A stretch of DNA of 64,000 nt from an uncultured Porphyromonadaceae bacterium (GCA_902495075.1 CABUVO010000001.1:208740-272739); one strand, 5' to 3'; positions 1 through 6,935 are shown, counted from the first letter of the stretch. Notes: a model not told the origin generated them from the letters alone. Translations and numbers: made by a program.

Positions 1-173
1 TTGAGTTCAATCCGAAAGAGCATTTTGATTGTGCCTGGTTTGATATTTGGGATGACATAAGTGGGGAGGAATACCCGGAAATGAAAAAGTTGCATCGTCG
101 TTTCGGAAGGCACGTTGGGTGGTCTGATTCATGGTGTAGAAATCAATCAAGAAGACTGTATTATGGTCGTTAA
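1..173 (+). CDS. C-terminal end of an unknown small protein (cut by window edge)
   Basis: An open frame enters from the left edge (frame 3) and stops with TAA at 171-173, giving 56 visible residues rich in Trp, Asp and Arg. The downstream gene starts at 163 inside its last codons, the same short overlap used by most genes in this array. No family was recognised. Confidence 0.5.
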   Translation, partial: EFNPKEHFDCAWFDIWDDISGEEYPEMKKLHRRFGRHVGWSDSWCRNQSRRLYYGR

Positions 174-465
174 GCAATCTGAAATATCATCCATTAAGAT
201 GAGCGTAAATCCGCCGCAGTGTGTTGTAGATGCCGACTTCTGTGTAATTGCACATGGAGAAATAATGAAATATGTCGGGATAGGCTGGGTGCCATTGAGA
301 ACGGCGACGCAAAGAGATTACGATAAGATTCCACACATCATAGAGCCTCACTGCTCCCATTGCAGCCATTATGAGGTATTGCCTAATGATACGATGTATT
401 GCAGTAAGCTCAAAAGAAGTATAACGGCTCGCAAAAGGCCATGTAAAAGTTATAGAGAAAGATGA
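163..465 (+). CDS. Small Cys/His-rich protein of unknown function
   Basis: This encodes about 100 residues from ATG 163; an upstream in-frame ATG at 115 is less likely because it would overlap the preceding gene far more than is usual here. The C-terminal third holds HCSHCSHYE followed by a further Cys in MYC and a last Cys in PCKSY, a pattern that suggests a metal-binding knuckle. It overlaps the next start by ATGA. Function is unknown. Confidence 0.6.
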   Translation: MVVKQSEISSIKMSVNPPQCVVDADFCVIAHGEIMKYVGIGWVPLRTATQRDYDKIPHIIEPHCSHCSHYEVLPNDTMYCSKLKRSITARKRPCKSYRER

Positions 466-728
466 AGAAGCTCACAACCAAAAGAGGCGATCACGCCGGG
501 GGATGGTACCTCTCAGATGAGAAGAAGCATAAATGTGTCAACCTCCATCACTCAGACTGGTGCTTGTTCGACGAAGATGGCAATCTCGCCATTGACAAAG
601 ATGGTTGTCCTTATTGCTGGACCACCAAATGCACAGCTCAATGGAACGCCGAGAACAATACCGATTGGATAGCCGGATATGCAAAGCCAATCGAATGTCC
701 GATAAAGTTTACAGGTCTCGCAGTATAG
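462..728 (+). CDS. Small unknown protein, 88 residues
   Basis: The start at 462 overlaps the previous stop as ATGA. The protein is rich in Trp, Cys and His (CPYCWTTKC near residues 49-57), which suggests a small zinc-binding fold. No family was recognised. Its place in the overlapping small-gene array supports its being real. Confidence 0.6.
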   Translation: MKKLTTKRGDHAGGWYLSDEKKHKCVNLHHSDWCLFDEDGNLAIDKDGCPYCWTTKCTAQWNAENNTDWIAGYAKPIECPIKFTGLAV

Positions 729-740
729 GTCTGCTTATAT

Positions 741-750
741 GCAAATAAAG
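741..750 (+). promoter_or_regulatory. GCAAATAAAG leader motif, copy 1
   Basis: The decamer GCAAATAAAG lies 3 nt before ATG 754. The same decamer precedes four other genes of the element. Its role (translation leader, promoter discriminator or regulator site) is inferred only from recurrence. Confidence 0.5.
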
Positions 751-753
751 ATT

Positions 754-1077
754 ATGGAAAGAAAAAGCTCAAATCCGTTCATTGTCGCTTGGAACCACAA
801 GCTATTGAAGTTGTCAGACGGCTCCAATGAGAAGGAGTTCTATGACCATGATAAAGCACTTGCTTTCCTCGAATCCGAGATGAGTAAAGTCAAGTATGAG
901 AAATCCACGCTGGAGTCGAAAGCCGAGTACCGCAAGAAATACGGCACAGAGCCCACGCAGGGACAGCTCCAATGCACCCGGGCAAAGCGAGGTGTTATCC
1001 TCCTGTATGGTGTCAGTTACTTCTACATCATACCCTGCAACCGACATAAAGAGATAGGCTTAGAGAGTAAAAGTTAA
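754..1077 (+). CDS. Small unknown protein, 107 residues
   Basis: ATG 754, just after the GCAAATAAAG motif, is preferred; ATG 739 would place that motif inside the coding region. The middle is a charged, probably helical stretch (about residues 35-65) and the C-terminal part is hydrophobic (GVILLYGVSYFYIIP). The stop at 1075-1077 falls inside the palindrome of the next promoter cassette. No family was recognised. Confidence 0.6.
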   Translation: MERKSSNPFIVAWNHKLLKLSDGSNEKEFYDHDKALAFLESEMSKVKYEKSTLESKAEYRKKYGTEPTQGQLQCTRAKRGVILLYGVSYFYIIPCNRHKEIGLESKS

Positions 1078-1164
1078 ACTTTGTTTAATGCTGTTTTTTA
1101 AGTCTTATGACAGAAAAATAAAAGACGTAAGATTTTCGCAATCAACAACTTATGACTAACTTTA
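1069..1164 (+). promoter_or_regulatory. Promoter/operator cassette, copy 1
   Basis: A 13-bp perfect palindrome AAAGTT-A-AACTTT (1070-1082) inside an 18-bp block identical to 12220-12237 is followed by TTTTCG (1133-1138), an 18-bp spacer and TAACTTTA (1157-1164). The last element is close to the Bacteroidota -7 box TAnnTTTG. The same two boxes with the same 18-bp spacing recur at 12274-12305. The palindrome is a likely operator; no cognate regulator is visible in the window. Confidence 0.65.
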
Positions 1165-1202
1165 CAGTGTAATTAAAAAACAACTTATTAAAGTCAAAGA
1201 AG

Positions 1203-1547
1203 ATGGAAAAGAAAGAAATGAAACTCTCGGCCCTCATTGAAACAATGCGTGGCATAGCCGCAGAAGGCAATCGGTTCGTCGTTGGTGACTCATTCCACGA
1301 TGTAGTAAGAATCTCCCGTGAAGTTGAGGAAATCGAAGATGCAGACATCGAAGATGAGTACAAGGAAGGTGAATGGTTCTGGTGTCTCCGCAAGAATGGC
1401 ACTGCTCTCGGTTCCTTCAAAAGCACAGTTGACGAGTTCGCTGCTGAATACCCGAAGGAAGCTGTCGCCGCCTACAAGATACAGTACAAGAACCGTCGCT
1501 TCTCCATCGCTCGCGTGAAGGAGTTCGGCAACGAGTTCTTCGACTAA
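1203..1547 (+). CDS. Unknown acidic protein, first gene after promoter cassette 1
   Basis: This 114-residue protein begins within AAAGAAGATGG, a start context shared with the gene at 12331. An acidic segment (EVEEIEDADIEDEYKEGE, about residues 40-57) is followed by WFWC and a basic C-terminal third. It is the first gene behind promoter cassette 1, so it is probably well expressed when that promoter is on. No family was recognised. Confidence 0.65.
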   Translation: MEKKEMKLSALIETMRGIAAEGNRFVVGDSFHDVVRISREVEEIEDADIEDEYKEGEWFWCLRKNGTALGSFKSTVDEFAAEYPKEAVAAYKIQYKNRRFSIARVKEFGNEFFD

Positions 1548-1589
1548 GAAACATCGGGGATGGGTGCAAGCCCCTCCCATCATCCCAAT

Positions 1590-1599
1590 GCAAATAAAG
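1590..1599 (+). promoter_or_regulatory. GCAAATAAAG leader motif, copy 2
   Basis: The decamer lies 8 nt before ATG 1608 and is preceded by AAT as in copy 4. The role is unproven. Confidence 0.5.
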
Positions 1600-1607
1600 A
1601 TAAGAAG

Positions 1608-1967
1608 ATGGAAAACGAAACAAGAAAATTCAGCACCCTCCAGGAGTTGCTTGATGCACTCTACTATGATACAGTCTCGGCAGAGATAATCTCGGAGAAG
1701 CGTGCCTGCTTCAAAGATGGTACCTCGTATGAGTGCTGTAACTTTGAGATTCCGGAAGCCTCCGAGCAACATTTCTGGAAGGAGATAGCAAAGGTTATAT
1801 GGAGCAAGCCTACCGAAGCCAACATCAACGACCTCAAATCATCCAAAGGCTGGTGGCTCCGTCGCCTCACATGGAACGGCGAGCGCTTCGAGTATGTCGC
1901 AGGTCAGGACTACCCCTATGAGATAAGACAGATTCGCAAATTCGTAAAGGCACAGAGCAGATCATGA
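1608..1967 (+). CDS. Unknown protein, 119 residues
   Basis: ATG 1608 follows the leader motif; the longer frame opening at 1560 would translate that motif (residues NANKDKK) and is rejected. The protein is mixed alpha/beta in look, with WWLRRLTWNGERFEY near residue 80. It overlaps the next gene by ATGA. Function is unknown. Confidence 0.65.
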   Translation: MENETRKFSTLQELLDALYYDTVSAEIISEKRACFKDGTSYECCNFEIPEASEQHFWKEIAKVIWSKPTEANINDLKSSKGWWLRRLTWNGERFEYVAGQDYPYEIRQIRKFVKAQSRS

Positions 1968-2347
1968 TACAGAAAAGATACCAAGACCAGTACGACTACA
2001 TCCTAAGTCGTATAAGTTCAGAAGATGAAGTCCTCACTACTCCCGAAGAAAAGCTCCGTCATTTCGTCAATAAGTTCCACCGGGAGTATGACAACGAGGA
2101 ACGCCGGAAGATGTGGCCCAATCGTCAGGAACGCATAGCCCAGTACCTTCAAGGTCTGCCAAGCTGTTGTTCCGTAGCCTATGGTACATGGCACATCGGC
2201 AACATCGGGGAAGAATGGGGCATCGTAAAGACGGAGAAGCAGAAGGACCGTTTCGTTAAGAACTGGTGGAATATGTTAGCCTTCCGCATCATTCAGCTCT
2301 GTGAGCATTATGGAATCGAGTTCCCTGACAAAGCATACAGCAAGTGA
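1964..2347 (+). CDS. Unknown protein, 127 residues
   Basis: The start overlaps the previous stop by ATGA. The sequence is highly charged and probably helical (residues 1-60), with two Cys at SCCSVAYG and an aromatic C-terminal half (KNWWNMLAFRIIQLCEHYGI). No known motif was recognised. Tight packing on both sides supports it as a gene. Confidence 0.6.
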   Translation: MIQKRYQDQYDYILSRISSEDEVLTTPEEKLRHFVNKFHREYDNEERRKMWPNRQERIAQYLQGLPSCCSVAYGTWHIGNIGEEWGIVKTEKQKDRFVKNWWNMLAFRIIQLCEHYGIEFPDKAYSK

Positions 2348-2348
2348 T

Positions 2349-2621
2349 ATGGAGAAGGTAGTCGAAAGAATTCCCGGCTGGGCTCTCTGTTACATCGTTA
2401 ATGGCGATAGAAACAGCATCACAGATGAAGAAATTCAGATGGTAGATGATTTCTATGAGAGCTATCGCAAAGGAGGTATGGAGATACAAGGTATCTACCC
2501 GGTCCATGATGATGACGAGAACTTTGAAGCATACTTCTCCCATTGCCCTGCCTTTGGTCTGCCTTGCGATGTAGTTGACTGCGATGTAATGTATATCATC
2601 TCTAATGACGCAAAAGCATGA
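2349..2621 (+). CDS. Unknown small acidic protein, 90 residues
   Basis: ATG 2349 sits one base after the previous stop (TGATATGG) and is preferred over 2301, which lies inside the previous gene. The protein contains IPGWALCYIVNGD and a C-terminal FSHCPAFGLPCDVVDCDVMY segment with three Cys. It resembles small proteins common in Bacteroidales mobile elements, but I cannot name the family securely. It overlaps the next start by ATGA. Confidence 0.65.
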   Translation: MEKVVERIPGWALCYIVNGDRNSITDEEIQMVDDFYESYRKGGMEIQGIYPVHDDDENFEAYFSHCPAFGLPCDVVDCDVMYIISNDAKA

Positions 2622-2995
2622 GAATCGAAGTTACTCCCTGGGGCAAGCGTATCTGGATTAGGAACGCAGCAGATGAAAGCTCCTATGAGATCCGCAATGT
2701 GAGACCACTCAACGAATGGCACGTCCGGCTCCATCCCTGCATCGACGAGCTTGAAGCGAGAGAGAAGAAGATAGAGCGTAGGCTCCTCATTCTCATTCAT
2801 CAGCTTGAAATTTGCATGAAAGGTATCTATGCCGAACCCTGCGGGGTGTTCGTCGAAAGATGGGAGAAGCATAACCGCCTGTCGTTTAACGAATGGTTCC
2901 ACGACCAAATCCGGGAACTGATAGAACAGATAGACGGAATTTCGGAAGAATATTGTATTCACGCTACAGAAGATGGCTATGGATGGAGTTACTGA
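2618..2995 (+). CDS. Unknown protein with helical core, 125 residues
   Basis: The start overlaps the preceding stop. After a beta-like N-terminus (IEVTPWGKRIWIRN) comes a long helical part (residues 45-70, CIDELEAREKKIERRLL) and an aromatic, acidic C-terminus. Its last 23 bp overlap a further small gene at 2973. No family was recognised. Confidence 0.6.
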   Translation: MRIEVTPWGKRIWIRNAADESSYEIRNVRPLNEWHVRLHPCIDELEAREKKIERRLLILIHQLEICMKGIYAEPCGVFVERWEKHNRLSFNEWFHDQIRELIEQIDGISEEYCIHATEDGYGWSY

Positions 2996-3152
2996 ATTTG
3001 ACGGAAGGTCGGCTACCTTGAATGAGCCGCATCTCGGATATGTCAACATTGTCCTCGTCAAGTATTGGCCCACCATGTATAAGTGGGAGGTCGAAATTTG
3101 CGGGTCGGGAGCGAGAATTTTCGTTTATGATGATGAATTTACGCTCGATTAA
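2973..3152 (+). CDS. Small unknown protein, 59 residues
   Basis: An ATG at 2973 opens a 59-codon frame ending with TAA at 3150-3152, overlapping the upstream gene by 23 bp in another frame. The product (MAMDGVTEFDGRS... ending VYDDEFTLD) has a regular beta-strand look (YVNIVLVKYW, WEVEICGSGARIFVY). It fills an otherwise empty stretch before the next promoter, which favours its being real. Confidence 0.5.
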   Translation: MAMDGVTEFDGRSATLNEPHLGYVNIVLVKYWPTMYKWEVEICGSGARIFVYDDEFTLD

Positions 3153-3191
3153 GCTAAAAATAGCCTCTCGGCACAATTTTAACATTCAAGA

Positions 3192-3224
3192 TTGTGCATA
3201 AATGATAATAAATGATTACCTTTG
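3192..3224 (+). promoter_or_regulatory. Bacteroidota-type promoter
   Basis: TTG at 3192-3194 and TACCTTTG at 3217-3224 fit the TTTG/TAnnTTTG form, with a 22-bp spacer, slightly longer than usual. It stands 48 bp before the gene at 3272 and directly upstream of a GCAAATAAAG motif (3236), so the motif would lie in the 5' leader. Confidence 0.7.
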
Positions 3225-3235
3225 CGGTATCAAAA

Positions 3236-3245
3236 GCAAATAAAG
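3236..3245 (+). promoter_or_regulatory. GCAAATAAAG leader motif, copy 3
   Basis: The decamer lies 11 bp downstream of the -7 box and 26 nt before ATG 3272. This copy is the clearest case for the motif being in an untranslated leader rather than part of a promoter. Confidence 0.5.
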
Positions 3246-3271
3246 AATATAACCATTAAAGTAAAAAGAAG

Positions 3272-3865
3272 ATGAACATCGACTTTACCCCGGAGCAGTT
3301 AGTTGCGTTCTACCGCAGCACCTCCACAGACGGAAGAAATGCTGTCAAAGAAGCCCTCGGCGAACAGTTCTCGGAAGCAGTGCCCGCCACCGAGAGAGTG
3401 AAGACCTACGAAGATGCAGTCAATGAGCTTGGCAAAGACCATCCCCTTGTCGAAGCCGCCAGTAGTGCAGAGTGGCGATTCACCAATTCCGAAGACAAGG
3501 ACATCATCGCGTATCTCAAGCTCCGCGTCATCGTCGCCGCCCTCAATGATGGATGGAAGCCTCAGTTCGTCCCCGGCGAGCGTCGCTGGTATCCCTGGTA
3601 TGAACTCATCTCTAAGGATAAATACGATGCCATGTCCGAGTATGAGAAGCAGGAGCGCCGTTGTGTTGGTCGCTCGAATAACAGTGCGAGTGCGTATGGC
3701 GGTCTCGTTTACTCGTATGCGAGTAACGCCTCGTCGTACTCGTACGCGAACCACGGCTCTCGGCTCGCCTTCAAAACGGAAGCGTTGGCAGAATATGCCG
3801 GAAAGCAGTTCGCAGAACTGTTTGCGGATTTCTGCTTCATCCCAAAGTCTGATGCAAAAGAATAA
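3272..3865 (+). CDS. Phage/mobile-element-associated protein with Ser/Asn/Tyr-rich segment
   Basis: This 197-residue protein starts right after its own promoter. It has three parts: an N-terminal region (1-70), a segment KLRVIVAALNDGWKPQF with RRWYPWYELISKDKY (85-118), and a repetitive N/S/A/Y-rich stretch (about 133-160) leading to GSRLAFKTEALAEYAGKQF (162-180). This arrangement is familiar from many proteins in Bacteroidales phages and plasmids whose function is unknown to me. The fold of the last part could be lectin-like, but this is a guess. It is followed closely by the gene split by the IS. Confidence 0.75.
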   Translation: MNIDFTPEQLVAFYRSTSTDGRNAVKEALGEQFSEAVPATERVKTYEDAVNELGKDHPLVEAASSAEWRFTNSEDKDIIAYLKLRVIVAALNDGWKPQFVPGERRWYPWYELISKDKYDAMSEYEKQERRCVGRSNNSASAYGGLVYSYASNASSYSYANHGSRLAFKTEALAEYAGKQFAELFADFCFIPKSDAKE

Positions 3866-3871
3866 TCGGAC

Positions 3872-4063
3872 ATGAAGAAGATCTCTCAAAAGGAGTTCTT
3901 TCGTCGCCTGATAAACGGGAGGTCAGCCAAACTTGGCGCTCCCGTTTATCCCGGCTCGATAGAAGTTACCGATAAACTTGCCGAAGACATTTTCAGCAAA
4001 GCTGATGAGAAGGTCTTCCGGTCGGTCACTCATACACAAAGCAACGCATTGATGTTTGAGAAT
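3872..4063 (+). pseudogene. 5' half of a small gene interrupted by an IS4-family element
   Basis: The frame from ATG 3872 encodes 64 residues up to the target duplication (ending ALMFEN) and then runs into the IS to a stop at 4088-4090. The same frame resumes at 5501 after the IS (FENKSWFFYSK). Removing the IS and one copy of TTTGAGAAT restores a continuous 122-residue protein, so the gene was intact before insertion. Function is unknown; a C-terminally replaced 72-residue product may still be made. Confidence 0.85.
4055..4063 (+). repeat. Target-site duplication, left copy
   Basis: TTTGAGAAT here and at 5501-5509 flank the IS exactly. A 9-bp duplication is within the 9-12 bp range known for IS4-family transposition. 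Confidence 0.9.
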
Positions 4064-4105
4064 TATTGCTGTCCGATAAAAGTTGGATAACGCAATATAG
4101 TATGG

Positions 4106-4143
4106 CTCGAACGCTGATTTTACGGTGTTCGAGTCTTCTTTTT
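4106..4143 (+). terminator. Terminator inside the left end of the IS
   Basis: CTCGAAC (4106-4112) pairs with GTTCGAG (4127-4133), extendable by a GU and a GC pair, and is followed by a T-rich tract (4134-4143) on the + strand. It would stop transcription entering the IS from the small-gene array, which would protect the IS from read-through and make the insertion polar. Confidence 0.7.
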
Positions 4144-4159
4144 CATTCTATAAGCCCCC

Positions 4160-5389
4160 TCAGTCAAAAAGGGATGGTTCAGGAGGTGCTCCGGACGCTT
4201 CCGAAAGTATGATTTCCCACTCTTTTTCGGGGTTGTTGAACAGGCTTTGGAAGTCGACATAATACATCAGAGTTATCCTTACCATAGTTGCCAGTCCCGA
4301 GAAGCTCCACTGGCGTTTCAAACCCTTCTGCATCACCATCAGCAATAGGTTCGCAATCAGCGTTACCCATATCTGAATCTTGATTGCATTGGCGCTTTCG
4401 CCATAGAAGTATTTCAGTGGGAAGTTCTGCTTCATCTGCTTGAACAGCAGTTCGATTTCCCAACGCTGGCGGTATATGGCTATAATCTCTTCAGGGTCAG
4501 ACTCCATATCGTTGGTCAACAGAGATATGAGTTTGTGCTTCTTTACATCAGCATAAGTGATTATGCGTGATTTGTGATGGATTGTCTCTCCGCCTTTAAG
4601 CTGCTTGACAAATTCAACATCCTGTATCCTGACCTCCATAAGACCGTCCGGGGTCTGATACATAGTGTCTGACAATATGATGTATTTCAGATTCTTTTTC
4701 ATTTTGGTGACGTATAGCACGCCTCGCTGTGTAAGCTGCTCGAACTTCTCATAGTCGATATATGCGCGGTCCATTGCCATTATGTCGCCTTTACTCAATG
4801 TCGCAGGCTTGAGCATGAAGGAGTCGTTTGTCGCGGCTGATGTGAACTTTATGTCCGACGGCACACCTTCGTTGGCATGGATGACAGTATGTACCTTTAT
4901 GCCGCCTTTCTTCTTGCCGGTCTTCGGATGACGGCCAACACCCTTGAAAAGCAGGTTTGAGAACAATGTGATTGTCGTGGAGTCGATAATCTGAAGCCTT
5001 TTCATCCATTTTGGTGTCTTACGGCTTCGGCTGTCCGAGGAAAGGACATGTCGGTAAGAGGCATACAAATCACGGTATATAGCCTCAAATATGGCTTCAG
5101 GACGTCTTTTGTTCGCGTCCGCAAGAGTGCTGCGTCCGATTTTGAAGGTAATACCCAGATGTGCCAGCTTACGTGTCTCGGCAAGCAGAGAGGCTGTTAT
5201 CTCACGCAGTGAGTCGAAACGCATTATCACAGCATAGAGCATTACCACTAAATGAATCCAGCAGTTAAAGTGTTTGACGTACCGTTCTCCACCGTTCTCG
5301 CGGCTGGATTGAAGAATTTTTGACTTGTCAAGCAATTTTATCACCTGACCATAGAGCGGCTGTCCGCTAAAATGACTATTTTTGCGCAT
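4160..5389 (-). CDS. IS4-family DDE transposase
   Basis: This 409-residue protein catalyses cut-and-paste movement of the surrounding element. The N-terminus (about 1-75, FSGQPLYGQVIKLLDKS) matches the DUF4372 domain found on such transposases. Catalytic residues fit the family: D136 in IIDSTTI, D207 in AMDRAY, and the YREK signature Y306-x2-R309-x3-E313-x6-K320. The length is normal and no frame break is seen. Codons 6-10 contain a perfect 14-bp match to the right inverted repeat (see 5359-5496), which could limit translation from read-through transcripts. Confidence 0.93.
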   Translation of the reverse strand: MRKNSHFSGQPLYGQVIKLLDKSKILQSSRENGGERYVKHFNCWIHLVVMLYAVIMRFDSLREITASLLAETRKLAHLGITFKIGRSTLADANKRRPEAIFEAIYRDLYASYRHVLSSDSRSRKTPKWMKRLQIIDSTTITLFSNLLFKGVGRHPKTGKKKGGIKVHTVIHANEGVPSDIKFTSAATNDSFMLKPATLSKGDIMAMDRAYIDYEKFEQLTQRGVLYVTKMKKNLKYIILSDTMYQTPDGLMEVRIQDVEFVKQLKGGETIHHKSRIITYADVKKHKLISLLTNDMESDPEEIIAIYRQRWEIELLFKQMKQNFPLKYFYGESANAIKIQIWVTLIANLLLMVMQKGLKRQWSFSGLATMVRITLMYYVDFQSLFNNPEKEWEIILSEASGAPPEPSLFD

Positions 5390-5496
5390 GGTTACCGATG
5401 TTTTGTGGTAAAAGCAAAGTAACCATTATGGGCTGACTCCTGCAATAGGTGCCAGCCCTTATTTCGTAACTGTCTCAAAAAGTTTTAGCGGACAGC
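5359..5496 (-). repeat. 14-bp inverted repeat linking IS right end and transposase start
   Basis: GCTGTCCGCTAAAA at 5359-5372 (within the first transposase codons) is the exact reverse complement of 5483-5496 in the right terminal repeat. In a transcript entering from outside the IS, the two would pair and close a loop containing the start codon at 5387-5389. A transcript starting between them would lack one arm. Confidence 0.75.
5430..5458 (-). other. Imperfect hairpin upstream of the transposase
   Basis: GGGCTG (5430-5435) pairs with CAGCCC (5453-5458), and further inner pairs (CCT with AGG) extend the stem through mismatches. It lies 41 bp upstream of the transposase start and could affect its expression. 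It is probably not a strong terminator in either direction. Confidence 0.4.
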
Positions 5497-5500
5497 AATA

Positions 5501-5686
5501 TTTGAGAATAAGTCATGGTTCTTCTACTCAAAGCCGAAGAACTGTGACAGCAGGGACGCTTACCTCCATACCATAAATGGTGTCGAAGTTCTCTTGCTTG
5601 TGGACCACCGCCCGGCATATACCAATCAGTTCGGCACTCCCATATCGGAGAAGACGACGATTTTGGCATACGAAATCCAGCCCTAA
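5501..5686 (+). pseudogene. 3' half of the small gene interrupted by the IS
   Basis: From the right duplication TTTGAGAAT (5501-5509) the frame reads FENKSWFFYSKPKNCDSR and continues to a TAA at 5684-5686, 61 codons in all. This frame joins in phase with 3872-4063. It has no start codon of its own near the junction and the IS terminator lies upstream, so it is probably not expressed. The next gene begins one base after its stop. Confidence 0.85.
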
Positions 5687-5687
5687 G

Positions 5688-6470
5688 ATGTATTCAATTT
5701 TTCAGCAGCATACCGAACCCTCTCCAATGTCAGAGGTGATGTTTGAATGTTTTAAGAAGCATCTTCCTCCGACAGAACGGAAGAAGTTTGAAAATAAGCA
5801 CAATGAGTTGAAGGAGTTGGAGGCTCAAAGAGAAATGCAGAAGGAAATGAAGCTCTCTCAAATCCTTGACACGGAGACCTCGATGAGATTTGCATACGTT
5901 CCGTTTGTTGTCGCTCAACTCGCCTGGGACTATGCCGACACCATAGTTGATGTCGCTTCAATGCTCAAACTTCATCCCACGAAGAAGCTATGTCGGGCAG
6001 TTCGGGAACTGAAACGTCAGTATGACAGGGTGAGAGATGAGTTTACGAATCATGCTCACACTGACTCTGAAATAGAGAATATGTATGTGTTTGAGGAAGG
6101 AGTTTCTGATTTGTTTTCGCTTTATCTGAAAAACATTGAGTTTGATCTAAAGTCTGAGTACCCTGACCTCGATGATGATCACAGAAACTATCTGCTGGCC
6201 ATCTACCAATGCCACATCGTTCTCCAGTCTATTTATCGGTATTGCGAAATGATGAAAGAGAAAGTTGAAAAGATCGTTGGACACCAGATAGGCGATGTGC
6301 TTCCGAAGGAGCTTCGCCGGCTCGACATCCTCGTAATGGCATTTGTCGGCGACAAGCCCATCAGCACAAAGTTCGATGCACAGCAAAAGACTTACGCCCA
6401 GTGTCTCGCCAATCGAATGGCCCTCGTAGAACTCGTTGACAAAGATAAATCAGATGGTGCAGAACAGTAG
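5688..6470 (+). CDS. Helical protein of unknown function, 260 residues
   Basis: ATG 5688 lies one base after the stop of the split gene; the frame extends upstream to 5577 but that part covers the remnant and is rejected, while ATG 5727 is an alternative. The protein is nearly all helical, with a charged coiled-coil-like segment (about residues 25-55, ERKKFENKHNELKELEAQ), FAYVPFVVAQLAWDYADT near 68-85, and many Glu/Lys/Arg. It may suffer polar loss of expression from the IS. No family was recognised. Confidence 0.7.
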   Translation: MYSIFQQHTEPSPMSEVMFECFKKHLPPTERKKFENKHNELKELEAQREMQKEMKLSQILDTETSMRFAYVPFVVAQLAWDYADTIVDVASMLKLHPTKKLCRAVRELKRQYDRVRDEFTNHAHTDSEIENMYVFEEGVSDLFSLYLKNIEFDLKSEYPDLDDDHRNYLLAIYQCHIVLQSIYRYCEMMKEKVEKIVGHQIGDVLPKELRRLDILVMAFVGDKPISTKFDAQQKTYAQCLANRMALVELVDKDKSDGAEQ

Positions 6471-6585
6471 CAGCAATCAGTACGACCTAAAGAACTTGGC
6501 GAAAATATCGGGTCTGCCAATCCTTCCTACCGCAGTAAGTCTTGACGGCTATGACCTAAACGCCCACAGTAGCACGCGGAAATAG
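6454..6585 (+). CDS. Possible 43-residue small protein
   Basis: A frame from ATG 6454 overlaps the preceding gene by 17 bp and ends with TAG at 6583-6585. The product contains NLAKISGLPILPTAVSLDG. The overlap style matches the array, but the frame is short and unsupported by any family. It could be a remnant. Confidence 0.35.
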   Translation: MVQNSSSNQYDLKNLAKISGLPILPTAVSLDGYDLNAHSSTRK

Positions 6586-6620
6586 GCTCGGCTACACACT
6601 GCACCCTCACTCCCGTAAAT

Positions 6621-6630
6621 GCAAATAAAG
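6621..6630 (+). promoter_or_regulatory. GCAAATAAAG leader motif, copy 4
   Basis: The decamer lies 17 nt before ATG 6648. A similar but degenerate string (GGAAATAAGAAAACCT at 15369-15384) lies in the same place before the gene at 15390. Confidence 0.5.
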
Positions 6631-6647
6631 AAAACCTAAAGAAGAAA

Positions 6648-6935
6648 ATGATAAAAGAAGCAACCATCATCTACCCCGACGGTAGAGAAGAAAAAGTCAG
6701 CCCCGCCAACGGTAATGACTTCTCACTGGAAGAAGTTCAGAAGATTGTAGGCGGCTATATAGAAGTTGTCGGATTGTCCGACGGCAACATCCTCGTCTTA
6801 AATGAGGAAGGCAAGCTGTATGGCTTAGAGGAGAACCCCAAAGCTACCGCAATCGCCCATGAGCATAAAGCTCTGATTCCCCATGATTACATGGTCGGCA
6901 ATGTCCTTATGTGTTCATCCGATATGCTTAAGTAA
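6648..6935 (+). CDS. DUF3846-family protein
   Basis: This 95-residue protein matches the DUF3846 pattern: a strand-rich start (EATIIYPDGREEKV), EEVQKIVGGYIEVV (residues 28-42), and LNEEGKLYGLEENPKATAIA (51-70), then a closing VGNVLMC. DUF3846 proteins are found mainly in phages and mobile elements; their biochemical role is unknown. The next gene follows two bases after the stop. Confidence 0.85.
   Translation: MIKEATIIYPDGREEKVSPANGNDFSLEEVQKIVGGYIEVVGLSDGNILVLNEEGKLYGLEENPKATAIAHEHKALIPHDYMVGNVLMCSSDMLK

Larger units (their letters stand above)
4064..5500 (-). mobile_element. IS4-family insertion sequence, 1437 bp
   Basis: The ends are 21-bp inverted repeats matching at 19 of 21 positions: the left begins TATTGCTGTCCG (4064-4084) and the right is its complement (5480-5500). 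The 9-bp duplication TTTGAGAAT flanks both ends. The element carries one transposase on the - strand (4160-5389), a + strand terminator just inside the left end (4106-4143), and a hairpin upstream of the transposase (5430-5458). The intact open frame and clean ends suggest it may be active and recently inserted. Confidence 0.92.

Noticed and set aside
739..753. ATG 739 as start of the 107-residue protein
   Set aside because: It would place the recurring GCAAATAAAG motif in coding sequence, unlike its position at 1590, 3236 and 6621.
1290..1772. Open frame on the - strand, 160 codons
   Set aside because: It lies opposite two + strand genes with proper promoter and start contexts and looks like a shadow frame.
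3272..3865. Diversity-generating retroelement target (variable Asn/Ser/Tyr-rich segment)
   Set aside because: No reverse transcriptase or template repeat was found in the window.
3299..3889. Open - strand and alternative + strand frames over the gene at 3272
   Set aside because: Their Arg/Ser-rich translations reflect codon bias of the real gene, which has its own promoter and a familiar C-terminal motif.
5577..5687. Upstream extension of the 260-residue protein at 5688
   Set aside because: This stretch is the 3' half of the gene split by the IS, read in the other frame.
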